Shown here: piece after piece, positions 37,954 through 48,400 of the stretch
Layout of the letters: each line of letters begins with the position of its first letter
How positions within the stretch are numbered: the stretch's first letter is position 1
Origin: Planctomycetota bacterium
GTDB lineage: Bacteria; Planctomycetota; Planctomycetia; Pirellulales; Pirellulaceae
Direction of reading: 5' to 3'
Assembly (NCBI GenBank): GCA_016872725.1
Contig: VGZC01000009.1
Coordinates: 1-64,000, forward strand
Length of the DNA stretch: 64,000 nucleotides
The notes under the pieces: generated by a model
The model's database searches: none
The model's input: the letters and a program-made list of their open reading frames with translations, nothing else
What the model was told of the DNA's origin: nothing
Program-made: the position numbers and the translations under genes

Positions 37954-39165
37954 CTACTTGGACTCGAAGAGGACTTGGGCCGCCGAGTCGGAGTAGGGAA
38001 CGAGCGACTTGCCGCACGCCTTGCGATAGATGCGGTCGAGGTGCGCGTAGTTGGCGGCCGCCGTATAGTCCCGTTCGTAGGTCGTTCGCGCGGCGCGGCG
38101 CATCGATGCGAGGGTCGCCCGATCATCGATCGCCGCGCGGACCTGGCGCGACAGATCGCTCGCGTCCCCGGGCCGGAAGAGGCGTCCGGTACGGCCTTCC
38201 TCGATCAGTTCGCTCATCGCTCCGAGCCGCGACGCGATCACGGGAGTGCCTTTCGCGAACGCTTCGATGATCGTGCGTCCGAATGTCTCGTACCAGATCG
38301 AAGGCACGATGACGAGCGACGCGTCGCCCATCGCATCGAGGACCCGCTCTTTCGGCAGGTAGCCGACGTACGTGACATTGGGAAGTTCGGACGCCTCGCG
38401 ATCGACCTGACGTTCCAGCGGCCCTTCGCCGATGATGCGAAGGGGAATATCGGGCAGATTCCGCCATGCGTCCAACAGCGTGCGCAGCCCCTTTTCCGAA
38501 GAGAGCCGGCCCGCGAAGACGGCTCCGCCCGACTCGCCGAGACCGATCCCCGGGTCGGGCGCCACGAGATTCGGTTTCACTTCGATCCGGTCGATCGGAA
38601 ATCCGCCCTCGGCCAGCTTCTCCCTGGCGAACTTGGTGAGCGTGAAGAAGACATCGACTTGTCGGTCCCACGTTCGAAGCCATCGGTGAACGACCTGCGA
38701 TGCGGCAACGACGGCGCTCGCGGCTCGGCTATCCCGGTAGCACGCATGCCGGATTCCCGCCCATGGGACGCTCGCGCCGATGCACGACTCGCAGATGCGC
38801 CCGTCGCGGCACAGGAACGAGTTCAGGCAGAGCATCCGGTAATTCCGAACGGCCTGCACGATCGGGACCTGTTCCGCGCGGCCGGCGTAAAGGACCGACG
38901 GCGAGAGCAGCGGAAAGGTGTTGGTGCAGTGCATGACGTCGGGCCGTTCCCGGCGGAGGACGGCGCGGAGTTCGCTGTATGCCGTGCGGTTCCAGAGCGT
39001 GCGCGAGGCGGCCGTCCACGCGCCGAGGTCGCGCAGTTCGTCGTTATGGCGGACAAACCGCACGACGTCGTTGCCCGCCTGTTCCAAGAGGCGGACTTCG
39101 TCATCGAACGACAGGTCCTCACCGCCGACCGAACGATAGTAGCTGTGGCATACCAGTATCTTCAT
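37954..39165 (-). CDS. glycosyltransferase family 4
   Basis: A 403-residue GT-B enzyme. The C-terminal nucleotide-sugar domain has AVFAGRLSSEKG, IIGEGPLERQ and SIWYETFGRTIIEAFAKG with the E-x7-E motif. A CxxC segment (CRDGRICESC) lies in the N-terminal domain near residue 120. It adds one sugar during exopolysaccharide assembly and is the last gene of the cluster. Confidence 0.9.
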   Translation of the reverse strand: MKILVCHSYYRSVGGEDLSFDDEVRLLEQAGNDVVRFVRHNDELRDLGAWTAASRTLWNRTAYSELRAVLRRERPDVMHCTNTFPLLSPSVLYAGRAEQVPIVQAVRNYRMLCLNSFLCRDGRICESCIGASVPWAGIRHACYRDSRAASAVVAASQVVHRWLRTWDRQVDVFFTLTKFAREKLAEGGFPIDRIEVKPNLVAPDPGIGLGESGGAVFAGRLSSEKGLRTLLDAWRNLPDIPLRIIGEGPLERQVDREASELPNVTYVGYLPKERVLDAMGDASLVIVPSIWYETFGRTIIEAFAKGTPVIASRLGAMSELIEEGRTGRLFRPGDASDLSRQVRAAIDDRATLASMRRAARTTYERDYTAAANYAHLDRIYRKACGKSLVPYSDSAAQVLFESK

Positions 39166-39208
39166 CGATCAACCTCGGCGCGAGCCCGGCGCCGCGCGGC
39201 ATCGGTGG

Positions 39209-40318
39209 CTATTTCAGCGCGAGCCGGCCTCGCACCGGGCGGGTCCATCGGCCGATGGTCGACCGTACGGTTCTCAGGCCCGGGAGCGCCGTGATCCGTC
39301 GCGCCGCGCGGACCGACGCGCGCGCCGCTCGGCCGAGCGGCGTCGTGGCGACGATCCCCGCGGCGACGCGAAACCGGCCCGAAGCAAAGCTCGATTTGTA
39401 GGGAAGATCCCCCTTGCCCATTTCGATGCGTGCGACGCCGAATCGTCCGCATTGAAGGGCGAACTCGCGTATCAGAATCAGGCCGGGCGAGTATTTGGCG
39501 AAACGCGGATTGTAGACGGGAAACCAATCATGCAGGACATCGGCGTATTGGATCGCGTATTCGATCGCCGCGATGTCCCCGTTGACCCGCAGCACGCGGA
39601 TGAGCGGCTTGAGCGTCGGGCTCTCGCACGCCGCGATGCGCTCGAGCAATCGACCCGTCCACGAGTGCGAAAAGACGTCGGCTTCCCCCGTGCGCCGGTA
39701 CTGGTCCGACTTCCATTCGATCAACATCCGCACGCACTCGACCGAATGGTCGAGTTCAAACGTCACCGCGCCGCACTCCCGTTCGATCGCCCGCCGCTGC
39801 TTGGCGACCTTCCGCAGCTTCTGGGATCCGGTCGCCCGCCGCTGGGCTTCGTAATGCCCAAACCCCCGCGACAGGTCCATGAACACGGCATCCACGACCT
39901 GATCGCAATGCGGCCCAAAGGGTCTCTGTTCCGCGAGCAGCATGTGGAAACGCCAGGATCGCAGTCCGCAGGCACGAACCAACTCGACCGCGTCCCATTC
40001 CATGCGCGGATCGCAGACGACGGCTTGAAGGTCGTTGAGCCTGCTTCCGACGGGGACGCCCGCATTGCGACGCGTCCGTTGAAACGGAAAGAACCCGACG
40101 GCCTCCCCTCCGTGCCGGATCACGCCGACCTCGACGTCGTCCCGAACCGACGCGACCAGCATGGTGAAGTCGGGCGTCAGGAACGGACTGTGAAAGGCGC
40201 GATGGGCCGCCTGCAACCGGGCCCATTGGTCGAGGAGCGCCGAGTTCATTTCGGCGGGACGCATCCGCTCCACCTCAAAGGCTCGAGACGCTGATCGCAT
40301 TGGGGGGAAGAGCACCAT
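39209..40318 (-). CDS. GNAT/FemAB-like acyltransferase of the polysaccharide cluster
   Basis: A 369-residue protein with the CelD/FemAB-like double GNAT fold (SQKLRKVAKQRRAIERECG, then DIAAIEYAIQYADVLHDWF and FALQCGRFGVARIEMGKGD). The long frame runs to 40621, but ATG 40318 is the likely start. Such proteins acylate sugars or attach groups in cell-surface polymers. It ends 43 bases before the GT4 gene. Confidence 0.75.
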   Translation of the reverse strand: MVLFPPMRSASRAFEVERMRPAEMNSALLDQWARLQAAHRAFHSPFLTPDFTMLVASVRDDVEVGVIRHGGEAVGFFPFQRTRRNAGVPVGSRLNDLQAVVCDPRMEWDAVELVRACGLRSWRFHMLLAEQRPFGPHCDQVVDAVFMDLSRGFGHYEAQRRATGSQKLRKVAKQRRAIERECGAVTFELDHSVECVRMLIEWKSDQYRRTGEADVFSHSWTGRLLERIAACESPTLKPLIRVLRVNGDIAAIEYAIQYADVLHDWFPVYNPRFAKYSPGLILIREFALQCGRFGVARIEMGKGDLPYKSSFASGRFRVAAGIVATTPLGRAARASVRAARRITALPGLRTVRSTIGRWTRPVRGRLALK

Positions 40319-40386
40319 TGCTTGCCAAACCTCTCTTGATGCGGACGCGTTCGGACTCGCACCGGATGGACTCTGATGATCCGTCG

Positions 40387-41340
40387 CTACGTCGGATTCG
40401 CGATGTGGATGCGGCTCACCGTGGCTCGCGCGTAACCGAATTGCTTCGCGAGGTCGCAGGCGGCGAGAAGGCGGCGCCGGCGGTTTCCAGACAGCGACGC
40501 GCCGATCCACCGCGGAACATCCCACAAAAGGGCCTTGCCGAGTCGGCAGCCGGCTCGCACGCATTGGCGGACCCGTCCGTCGAGGCGTCGATCGATCACG
40601 GCGAACGACACGCCGAACCAATAGCGCCGCTTGACGGCGTACGTGGTGGTCAAACGCGGACCCTGGGTGCGATGGTGCATCACGGCTTTCGCGCAGTAAT
40701 GGATTCGCCCGCCCGCGCGACGCAGGCGCGTCATCAACTCGGTGTCCTCGCCCGAAAGCAGCACCGTCCCGATCCGGCCCAATTCATGGGAGAATCGGAG
40801 TCCGTCTTCAAAGACGTCGCGGCGGAACCCGGCGTTGCCGCCCCCGGGAAGCCGGGCGCCGGTGAGTGCCATGTCCGTTTCGCCGAAGTCGATCGCGACC
40901 AATTCCGTCTCGCACGCCTTGAGCAACGGATCGGGCGCGCCTTCCCATCGAACAAGCGTCCGGCCGCCGATGCACTCGGCGCCGGTCGATTCGAACGCGT
41001 CGAAAAAGCTAGTGAGCCATTCCGGGTCGACGAACACGTCGTCGTCGAGGAATATCAAGAAGCGCCCTCGCGATTCCTCGATCCCGCGATTCCTCGCATG
41101 GCTCAAGCCGGTTCGCGGTTCGTGGATATAGCGGAGCGAGAACGGCAACGGGCGTGAGGCGGGGAACCGATCGGCGACCGGTTGGGCCGACCTTCCTTCG
41201 TCGTTGTCGATCACGAGCACTTCGACGGAGCGGCCGTCCGGAAACCGCATTCGGCAAAGGCTCTCGAGCGTGTCCTCCAACATGGGCGGACGGCGAAAGG
41301 TCGCGATCACGATCGTCGCATCGCACGAAACGGTAATCAT
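40387..41340 (-). CDS. glycosyltransferase family 2
   Basis: A 317-residue GT-A enzyme with the nucleotide-sugar and metal motif FLIFLDDDVFVDPEWL and acceptor region LLSGEDTELMTRLRRAGG. It starts MITVSCDATIVIATFRRPPM. Its ATG overlaps the stop of the ligase-like gene (ATGA), so the two are coupled. It should add a sugar at the cytoplasmic face. Confidence 0.9.
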   Translation of the reverse strand: MITVSCDATIVIATFRRPPMLEDTLESLCRMRFPDGRSVEVLVIDNDEGRSAQPVADRFPASRPLPFSLRYIHEPRTGLSHARNRGIEESRGRFLIFLDDDVFVDPEWLTSFFDAFESTGAECIGGRTLVRWEGAPDPLLKACETELVAIDFGETDMALTGARLPGGGNAGFRRDVFEDGLRFSHELGRIGTVLLSGEDTELMTRLRRAGGRIHYCAKAVMHHRTQGPRLTTTYAVKRRYWFGVSFAVIDRRLDGRVRQCVRAGCRLGKALLWDVPRWIGASLSGNRRRRLLAACDLAKQFGYARATVSRIHIANPT

Positions 41341-42740
41341 GTCGCAATGCCTCGCGCAACGGAAAGCGGACTTGGTCGGGAGTTCCGGTCCGCGGGAATA
41401 GGGCGGGAAATCGCGTCTCGGACATCCGGTTCCGACACGGCCGGAAAGAAGCCGAGCCGCGCGATGACGGCCATGCACAGGAAGCTGATCAGGTAGGGAC
41501 CGAGTTGAACGGCGACGAAAAGCGAGTTGAACATCGTCGTCACCAGGACGCCGATCGCGAAGATGTATTCCCGTTCCCGTCCCGAATGACGGCGGCGAAA
41601 CGCGGTGACGACGGACGCGAACAGAATCAGCGAGTAAACCGCCGACCCGACCATGCCGACGCCGAGCGCGAGGTTGATGTACCCGTTGTGGGCGTCCGGC
41701 ACGCCCCAATTCTGTTCGCCGATCGCCCGTAAGTGGGTCTCGGACCAGAACGATTCGTAACCGTATCCGGTGACGGGGCGCGCCAGGATGTACGGCAAGA
41801 GCCCCGTCCAGACTCCCGCCCGGCCCGAAATGTCGCCCGCCGATTCCTCACGGCCGAGATTGACGGTGTGAACGAGCATGAGCGGCAGGTCAACGCCGAG
41901 GAACGCCGCGCCGAGCAAACCGAGTCCGACCACGAGCGCCGCGAGAACGGTCGCGCCGACCTGATTGGGGACGGGGACCGTGAGCGCGAATTGCCCCGCG
42001 CCGGCGGCGATGAGGGACGCGGTCCCGGCCCGGGTCCGCGTCAGGAACGCCAATGCGATGGTGAGTGCGCCCGGGATCCACCATGTGCCGATCCGGCGCC
42101 CCGCGACGATCCACAGGCTCAACAGGAACAGCGTCAGATTCCAGCAGGTGAATGCGGGCCAGTTCAAGCCGGAATACCGGTATTCGGATTCCCAGGGGCG
42201 AAGCGTCCGAAAGGCGAGTTCGCTCGACAAACCGACCGCCGCCACGATTCCGGTGGCCAGCACGCACACGCGACAGAGTTCCGAAAGCGTGAATCGGCGC
42301 GCGATGCCCAAGGCGCCGAGGAACAGCGAGCCGAGCACGAACAGGCGTTTGAGCGTGATCGCCGGTTGGATCGACCACGTGACGCTCAAGAGACACCATG
42401 CGGCGAACGCGAGGACCAGATATCCGATCGGGCCGCGCGGCGCGCAGGGCGTGTTGCGGGATGAGCGGAGCCAATACAGGCCCGCGCCGGCGAGCACGAT
42501 CATTCCGACCTTGCGGCCCGCATGGCCCGAACGGTGCGCCTCGACGTTCCTGTCGACGCGTTCGAGGGTCGATTCCTCGCTGTCAATGATGTGCATGCTC
42601 GGCCCCGCCGAGAATCCGATCTCCATCGGCTCGGTGACGTAAAACACGGAGACGAGGAACAGCGCGGCGGGAACGACGGAGACCGGGCGCGACGCGCGGG
42701 GGTCCGGTTCCGGCGTTTCGGGGGAGGTCGGACGCGTCAT
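41337..42740 (-). CDS. O-antigen ligase / Wzy-like polymerase
   Basis: A 467-residue integral membrane protein with about 11 hydrophobic segments and one large periplasmic loop (GREESAGDISGRAGVWTGLL, then PVTGYGYESFW), the arrangement of WaaL and Wzy proteins. ATG 42740 overlaps the flippase stop (ATGA); the frame continues upstream inside the flippase gene but is antisense-like there. It should polymerise or ligate repeat units. Confidence 0.82.
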   Translation of the reverse strand: MTRPTSPETPEPDPRASRPVSVVPAALFLVSVFYVTEPMEIGFSAGPSMHIIDSEESTLERVDRNVEAHRSGHAGRKVGMIVLAGAGLYWLRSSRNTPCAPRGPIGYLVLAFAAWCLLSVTWSIQPAITLKRLFVLGSLFLGALGIARRFTLSELCRVCVLATGIVAAVGLSSELAFRTLRPWESEYRYSGLNWPAFTCWNLTLFLLSLWIVAGRRIGTWWIPGALTIALAFLTRTRAGTASLIAAGAGQFALTVPVPNQVGATVLAALVVGLGLLGAAFLGVDLPLMLVHTVNLGREESAGDISGRAGVWTGLLPYILARPVTGYGYESFWSETHLRAIGEQNWGVPDAHNGYINLALGVGMVGSAVYSLILFASVVTAFRRRHSGREREYIFAIGVLVTTMFNSLFVAVQLGPYLISFLCMAVIARLGFFPAVSEPDVRDAISRPIPADRNSRPSPLSVARGIAT

Positions 42741-44104
42741 GCGGTTTCCTCCGCCGCGATGCGATCGGAAATCGCCTGCCGAAAGGCCCATGCCCGGACC
42801 GCGGTGCCGAGCACCGTTCCGGCCAGCAACGACCAGGCGACACCCGCGACGCCCCTTTCGGAAACCGCCCAAGGCAGCAGGCACGCGCTTCCGGCGAGTG
42901 ACGCGATATCGGCCGCGAAATTGGGGCGGGGACGATCGAGGGCCCAGAGCCCGTTTCCGACCACGATCCCGAAACTCGTGATCAACATGCCGACGGCGAG
43001 CACGCCGATGACGGTCCCGTTCCCGGCGTATGTCGGACCGTAGACGGCAGAGACCAGGACGTCGCCGAAGACGATCATCGCGACGACGAATCCGCCGAGC
43101 ACGATCCCGTAGAGAACGGCGACGCGTCGGAGGATCCGTACGAGTTCCCGGGTGCCGGACTCCGCCAACGCGGCGACGGCCCTTGGCGTCAGGTAATTGC
43201 CGACACCCGTGACGAACATGCCCGCGAGATTGACCAATGTCGCGCACGCGGCGAAGATGCCCGTCGCCCGCTCGCCGTGCCAGAGGGCCAGCAACCACGG
43301 CGCGATCCAAACGGTCGCGCGGCCCGCGATCTGGCTCGCGAGCGCCCACCTCCCGAACCGCCAGTTCGTCCGCCAATCCTCGATCGCCCGCGCGGCGTTC
43401 CATTTCCAATTCGGGCGAGCGAGCCGCCACCAGGCCCAGCTGGCCAGCGCCGATGCGCCTCCGATCACGAGATAGGCGCGAAAGACGGTCATCGAGGCCA
43501 GGAACGAGAGCAGGACAAGCCCTCCGAGTTGCAGAACGAGGACGAGGATATCGGTCAGCACGACCGGCGCGATGCGCAAATGGGCGTACGAATAGTGGCG
43601 GGTGAATTCCCGCACCAGGAGAAACGGCATCGTGGCCGCGACGACGAAACCGACCGCCACGCGGGATTCCGCCGCGCCCGCCCACGCCGGCACGGCCGTT
43701 CCGATCGCCAATGCGGCGCTGAGCGCGGCGGTCAGTATGAACTGATGCCCCGCGACGCTCCCGCCGTAGTACGGCGCGGCGTCCTCCGCCTTTCGGCGGC
43801 AATAGACCATGTAGGGTGACGTAATCAGGTCACCTTGAACGGCACGCGCGATCAGAACCAGGTTCCATGCGAGGAAGAAAACGCCGAGTCCGTCGACCGA
43901 CAGCATGCGGCCGAGCAGCACCGACGTCAGGAAACCCGTCGCGCTGACAATGGCCTGATCGATCAGGCACCAAAGGCCCTTTGAGCGCGTGAGGGCTCCG
44001 ATCGCCGTTCGTCCGGCGTTATCGCGGCGCGCGAGCCGATCAATGCCGGCGCGAATCGGTCGGTAGAACAATCGTATGTGCGACACGAAATTCGCGGGGA
44101 TCAT
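42737..44104 (-). CDS. polysaccharide flippase (MATE/Wzx-like)
   Basis: A 455-residue protein with about 12 membrane segments and the polysaccharide-export flavour of the MOP superfamily (LIDQAIVSATGFLTSVLLGR, then ASQIAGRATVWIAPWLLALW). It should move lipid-linked sugar units across the inner membrane. It starts 9 bases after the deacetylase gene. Confidence 0.85.
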   Translation of the reverse strand: MIPANFVSHIRLFYRPIRAGIDRLARRDNAGRTAIGALTRSKGLWCLIDQAIVSATGFLTSVLLGRMLSVDGLGVFFLAWNLVLIARAVQGDLITSPYMVYCRRKAEDAAPYYGGSVAGHQFILTAALSAALAIGTAVPAWAGAAESRVAVGFVVAATMPFLLVREFTRHYSYAHLRIAPVVLTDILVLVLQLGGLVLLSFLASMTVFRAYLVIGGASALASWAWWRLARPNWKWNAARAIEDWRTNWRFGRWALASQIAGRATVWIAPWLLALWHGERATGIFAACATLVNLAGMFVTGVGNYLTPRAVAALAESGTRELVRILRRVAVLYGIVLGGFVVAMIVFGDVLVSAVYGPTYAGNGTVIGVLAVGMLITSFGIVVGNGLWALDRPRPNFAADIASLAGSACLLPWAVSERGVAGVAWSLLAGTVLGTAVRAWAFRQAISDRIAAEETA

Positions 44105-44113
44105 GAGCGATAT

Positions 44114-45121
44114 TCAACACGGTGTCTTCATGGACCGATGGATGGCCGCTGTCTCTTCCAAGCCCCGTACGTCCGTCACGCCCAGCGCCGTCGGGAGTTC
44201 CTGCGCGCGAGCCGGATCCACGATTCGTCGATCGCACCAATCCCGAACAGTCGTGTACCATCCGCCGAGTTTCCCGGCGAGCGCGCTCGGCGAATCGCCG
44301 TCGATCACGCCGAATCGCCCCCAGCCGAACGGGTCGTTCGACGCGTTCAGCCGTTCCCGTGTCGTCAGAGCGCAGGAAACGCCGCATGTCCGGGCCGCCG
44401 CCATCATCGGCTCGTCGCAGATTCCGAACGGGAACGAGAACGGCGCGCGGCGAACGCCGAATTCGCTCTCGAGAAGCGAAATCGAACGCGCCATGTCCTC
44501 GCGAAACAGGTCGGCGCGTCCGCGGAACACCCGATGCGTGTGCGTGTGGCAACCGATCTCCACGTTGCCGTTCGCCGACAACGCCCGACATTCCGCGCGA
44601 GCCAACGGTCGGTGACATTCGGCCGCCGGCCGCTCGCGCGCGGCGTATTCGATCGCCCACGCGTCGAACGGAAACGGGCCGTCCTGGTCGAGGTACGCGG
44701 TCGCGAGAAAGACCGTGGACGGAATCCTCAATCGGTCCAGCACGGGCAGCGCGTGTGATCGGTAGTTCGAATACCCGTCGTCAAACGTCACGACAAAGGC
44801 GCGCGCGGGAGGTTTCCGCCCGAGCGCCGCATACCGCAGCGCCGCGCCAAGCGGAATCGCGCGGAAGCCAAGACGCAGGAGGCCGCTGAGTTGGCGTTCC
44901 AACCGTTCCGGCCGGACATTCCAGGAGGGAGCCGGGCCGGACTGCGGCTCCGGACAGACACGGTGATACGTCAGGATGCCGAGCGCGTGGTGTGGACGCA
45001 GGGCCAAGGGTCCGCGCCGCCAGCCCACAGACGCGGGACGCGGCCTTCTTCCAAAGTCGAACGTGGCGCCGCGGTGCCTGACCCGCGTCATACGAGGACC
45101 GAGCGGCGTCAAAATCCACAT
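44114..45121 (-). CDS. polysaccharide deacetylase (NodB family)
   Basis: About 335 residues; ATG 45121 is chosen, with TTG 45175 and ATG 45091 as alternatives. The NodB domain has VVTFDDGYSNYRSH (catalytic and metal-binding Asp) and GCHTHTHRVF (metal-binding His). LGILTYHRV is the usual N-terminal strand. It likely removes acetyl groups from amino sugars of the exopolysaccharide and is the first gene of the cluster. Confidence 0.87.
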   Translation of the reverse strand: MWILTPLGPRMTRVRHRGATFDFGRRPRPASVGWRRGPLALRPHHALGILTYHRVCPEPQSGPAPSWNVRPERLERQLSGLLRLGFRAIPLGAALRYAALGRKPPARAFVVTFDDGYSNYRSHALPVLDRLRIPSTVFLATAYLDQDGPFPFDAWAIEYAARERPAAECHRPLARAECRALSANGNVEIGCHTHTHRVFRGRADLFREDMARSISLLESEFGVRRAPFSFPFGICDEPMMAAARTCGVSCALTTRERLNASNDPFGWGRFGVIDGDSPSALAGKLGGWYTTVRDWCDRRIVDPARAQELPTALGVTDVRGLEETAAIHRSMKTPC

Positions 45122-45453
45122 CCATGATCCCGATCCTGGTTCGAGCGGGCGGCGTGACCCGCCCAATTGGTCCAACCCCTCCCCGCGCCGTCATCGGCCT
45201 TCCCGGAATGACGACAACCGCATCGGATCGTCTCGGCGCGCGGAACTCCGCAAAGGTAGGTTGCCATTCCTTTGAGGCAACCGTTCTCGCCGGAATCGGA
45301 GTCCGTTTGCGGCGAAACCGTCCCTCGCGATCGTGTTGGACGAACGACGGACACGCGGCCACTGTCGGGTCTCGCCCAAGCTCCCGGTAACACCCTACAA
45401 TTAGCCCATTCGTTATCGCAAAGAGGATAGGGCGCCGTCGGCGCGACGAGCAC
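45122..45453. other. 332-bp divergent region between the deacetylase and helicase genes
   Basis: No gene seen. TACAAT at 45396-45401 is a plausible -10 for the helicase gene with a leader near 46 bases, but there is no good -35 at 16-18 bp. The upstream part is ordinary GC-rich DNA. Confidence 0.4.
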
Positions 45454-48400
45454 ATGGCTGAGACGCAACCTTCACGATCCGCGACGAAGGAGCGGGCGAT
45501 TCTGGGCGGACTCCAGCAGCGCCTGTTCGATGGGACTCGCCGTAACCGACTGCTCCACTTCCGCCCGACCACGGCGTCGGTGAATCTCAGCCTGGCCTCG
45601 ATACCCCTGGAAGGGCCGCCGGAGGATGTCCCCGCCGACGCGGTGCTCACCTGCGACGAACGGTTCCTCGCCGTGCTGCGCGACAAGCCCGTCCTGCTGA
45701 ACGAACACGTCGATTTCGCCCAAGCGGCGTACATGCCGATCGCGTTGAATCGCATCCGGCTCGAAGCCCGCCGCGATCTGATGGAATTCGGAACGGCCCA
45801 GCTTCGTTTGGCGGTGGTGTTCCTGAGTTGGACCCAACTGAAGGTCGAGCCGATCGAGCGGTTTGAATCGCCTTTGCTTCTCATGCCCGTCGAACTGACT
45901 CGCGAGAAGGGAGTGCGCGACTCGTATTGGGTGCGGGCCGTCTCCGAGGATCTTGAATTGAACCCGGTGATCCGCCGGTTGTTCGAGCAGCAATTCGGAT
46001 GGGCCCTTCCCGAGACCGTCGAATGTCGGTTCGCGGCGATCGTCGACCTCCAGCAACGGATCGGCGCGTGGTTGAGCGTTTCCGGGCTGTCGGTGGAATT
46101 GGAATGCGTCGACCGACCGGACATCGCTTCGGGGCAGGCGCTGGCGAGGCGCCGGTTGGCGCAATATCAGAGGCGACGATGCGAAAGCAATCCTCGGTCC
46201 CCCGCGCGGGAGGACGTCGCGCCGATCGAGTCCGGGACGTCGGTTTCGGAAACACGGGCGGTCCGAGATCCTATGACGTCCGCGCCGGAACCGGCACCGA
46301 GCCGGGAAGACGGGCCGAACCGTGATGATCCGTACGCCTGGAAGCTCGATCTGACGAACGTCACGCTCGCCAATTTCCGCTACCAGCGAATGTCGCTGGT
46401 GCGCGACTACGATGAACTGATCGCGGAATGTCCGGACGCGGGCGCGTTCCAATCGACGTTTCGGCTGGCTCCGAAACCGGTCGACTCGACGACGCCCATT
46501 TCGACCATCGACTCGAGATTCGACGTGCTCCCGACCGATCCGACGCAGGTCGCGGCCGTCGCGCGGGCGCGAACGGGTGATACGTATATCATCCAAGGTC
46601 CTCCGGGAACGGGAAAATCGCAGACGATCGCGAACCTGATCGTCGATTTCGTCGCGAATGGCAAACGCGTGCTTTTCGTTTGCGCGAAACGCGCGGCGAT
46701 CGATGTGGTCTACGCTCGGCTCAAGCAGAAGGGGCTCCATGGTCTTTGCTGTTTGATTCACGATTCCCAGATCGACAAGAAGGCGTTTGTCCTCGAACTG
46801 CGGGATACCTACGAGAAGTTCCTCGGCGTTTCGCAGCGCCGCGCCCCCTCCCGCGACGGGGCGACTCGGCGGTTGTCCGAAGCGATCGCATCGTTGGGCA
46901 ACGCCGAGCGTGTTCTCGCGGCGGCGGTTCCCAGCGCGTCGATTTCGGCCCGGCGCGTCATCGAACGGCTTGTCGACCTGCGGCGGCGCGGCGTCGTGCG
47001 CGACGGTGCCCCGGCGGTTCCTTTGGCCGATTTCCTGAACGCGGAATCGGCGCTCGGCCGCTTCCGGACGCTGCTCGAACGCGTCCGTCCCGACGGTGTC
47101 CTCGCGCGGCATCCGCTCCGACTGTCCCGCGCCGACTTCGCGACCGATCCGGAAGGGGAATCCCGATTCGACCGCGCACTGGATTCGGCCCGCCGCGCGT
47201 GCCGCGAATCCCGCGAGGCGTGGACGGCGGCGGGATTGCCCGAAAAGGCGTTCGAGCGACCGGAGCTCGAGGCCGGCCTGTTGATGTTCGCGGGCGGCGC
47301 GGCGGGCCTGCTCGAAACCGGGGGAACGGACTTGCTTTCGCCAGGGTCGGAACGGTCGCGACGCCTTGATGCCCTCCGCGCCGAAATGGAGGACGCCGAG
47401 ACTCTGCTGAGCCGGCAAGCGGAACGCAACGCGGGCTGGAAATTCAAGTTGACTCCCGACGACACGCGGCGCGCCGTGGACGTCGAACGCGCGCTCGCGT
47501 CTAGCCCGTTCCGCTGGTTCAAGCCGGCGTGGTGGCGGCTGCGCGCCACGCTGTCGATGCGATACGATTTCGCGCGTCACGCGATTCAGCCGTCCTGGGC
47601 CGAGGTGCTCGATGGGCTCGCGAAGGAGCACGCGTTCGACGCGGCGCGCGTCGACCTCGAACGGCGGATCATCGGCGAGTTTCCCCATGCGAAGTCCGGC
47701 CGCGAACTATTGGAACGCGTCGCGGCGGCCCGCCGCGCCGAGGGAGAAGTCCCCGAGGACCTTCGCGAGCCGTTGACGGTGTGGCTCGGGCGTGACGATC
47801 TTGCCAAGCGGGCTCCGTTGTTCCGCATCGCCGCGGAGAAGCGCGGGAAGGTCGATGCCGCGCTTTCCGATCTTCTCTCCGAAGTCCCCGGTCTCACGCT
47901 CCCGTCCATCCAGGAGTTGATCGAAGCGATGGCCGCGGCGCGGAGCGAGTTGCCGCGATTCCTCGACTGCCTGCGCGCCTTGGCGGACCTGCCGCCTTCC
48001 GTGGCCGCCGCGCTGCGCGGCGCGCCGGTGACGGTCGGCCAACTGGAAGCCGGCACGCTCGCCGCATCCGTCGACGGCCTGATTCGCGAGGCCCCTTGGC
48101 TCCGCGATTGGACATCCGACGCGTCCGCGTCCAAAGCGAGCGAGCTGGCGGATGCCTACGAGGCATGGCTCGACGCGAACGCTTCGCACGTGGCCGGACA
48201 GGCCATGCGCCTGTTTCGCGAATGCGTCGCGCGGGCCGATGCTCCGGCGACCGGCGCGGATTCGGACGAAAAGGCGCGCCGCAAGAATTATCTCAACGGC
48301 CGCCGCGATCTCGAACGCGAGTTCGCCAAGTCAACCCGGTTCCGCTCGATCCGCGAGCTCGTTTCGGGGCCGACCGCCGATGTGGTCCGCGACCTCAAGC

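Noticed and set aside
45472-47688. Minus-strand open frame (738 codons) inside the helicase gene
   Set aside because: Low-complexity Arg-rich translation with no motif; the helicase motifs are on the plus strand.
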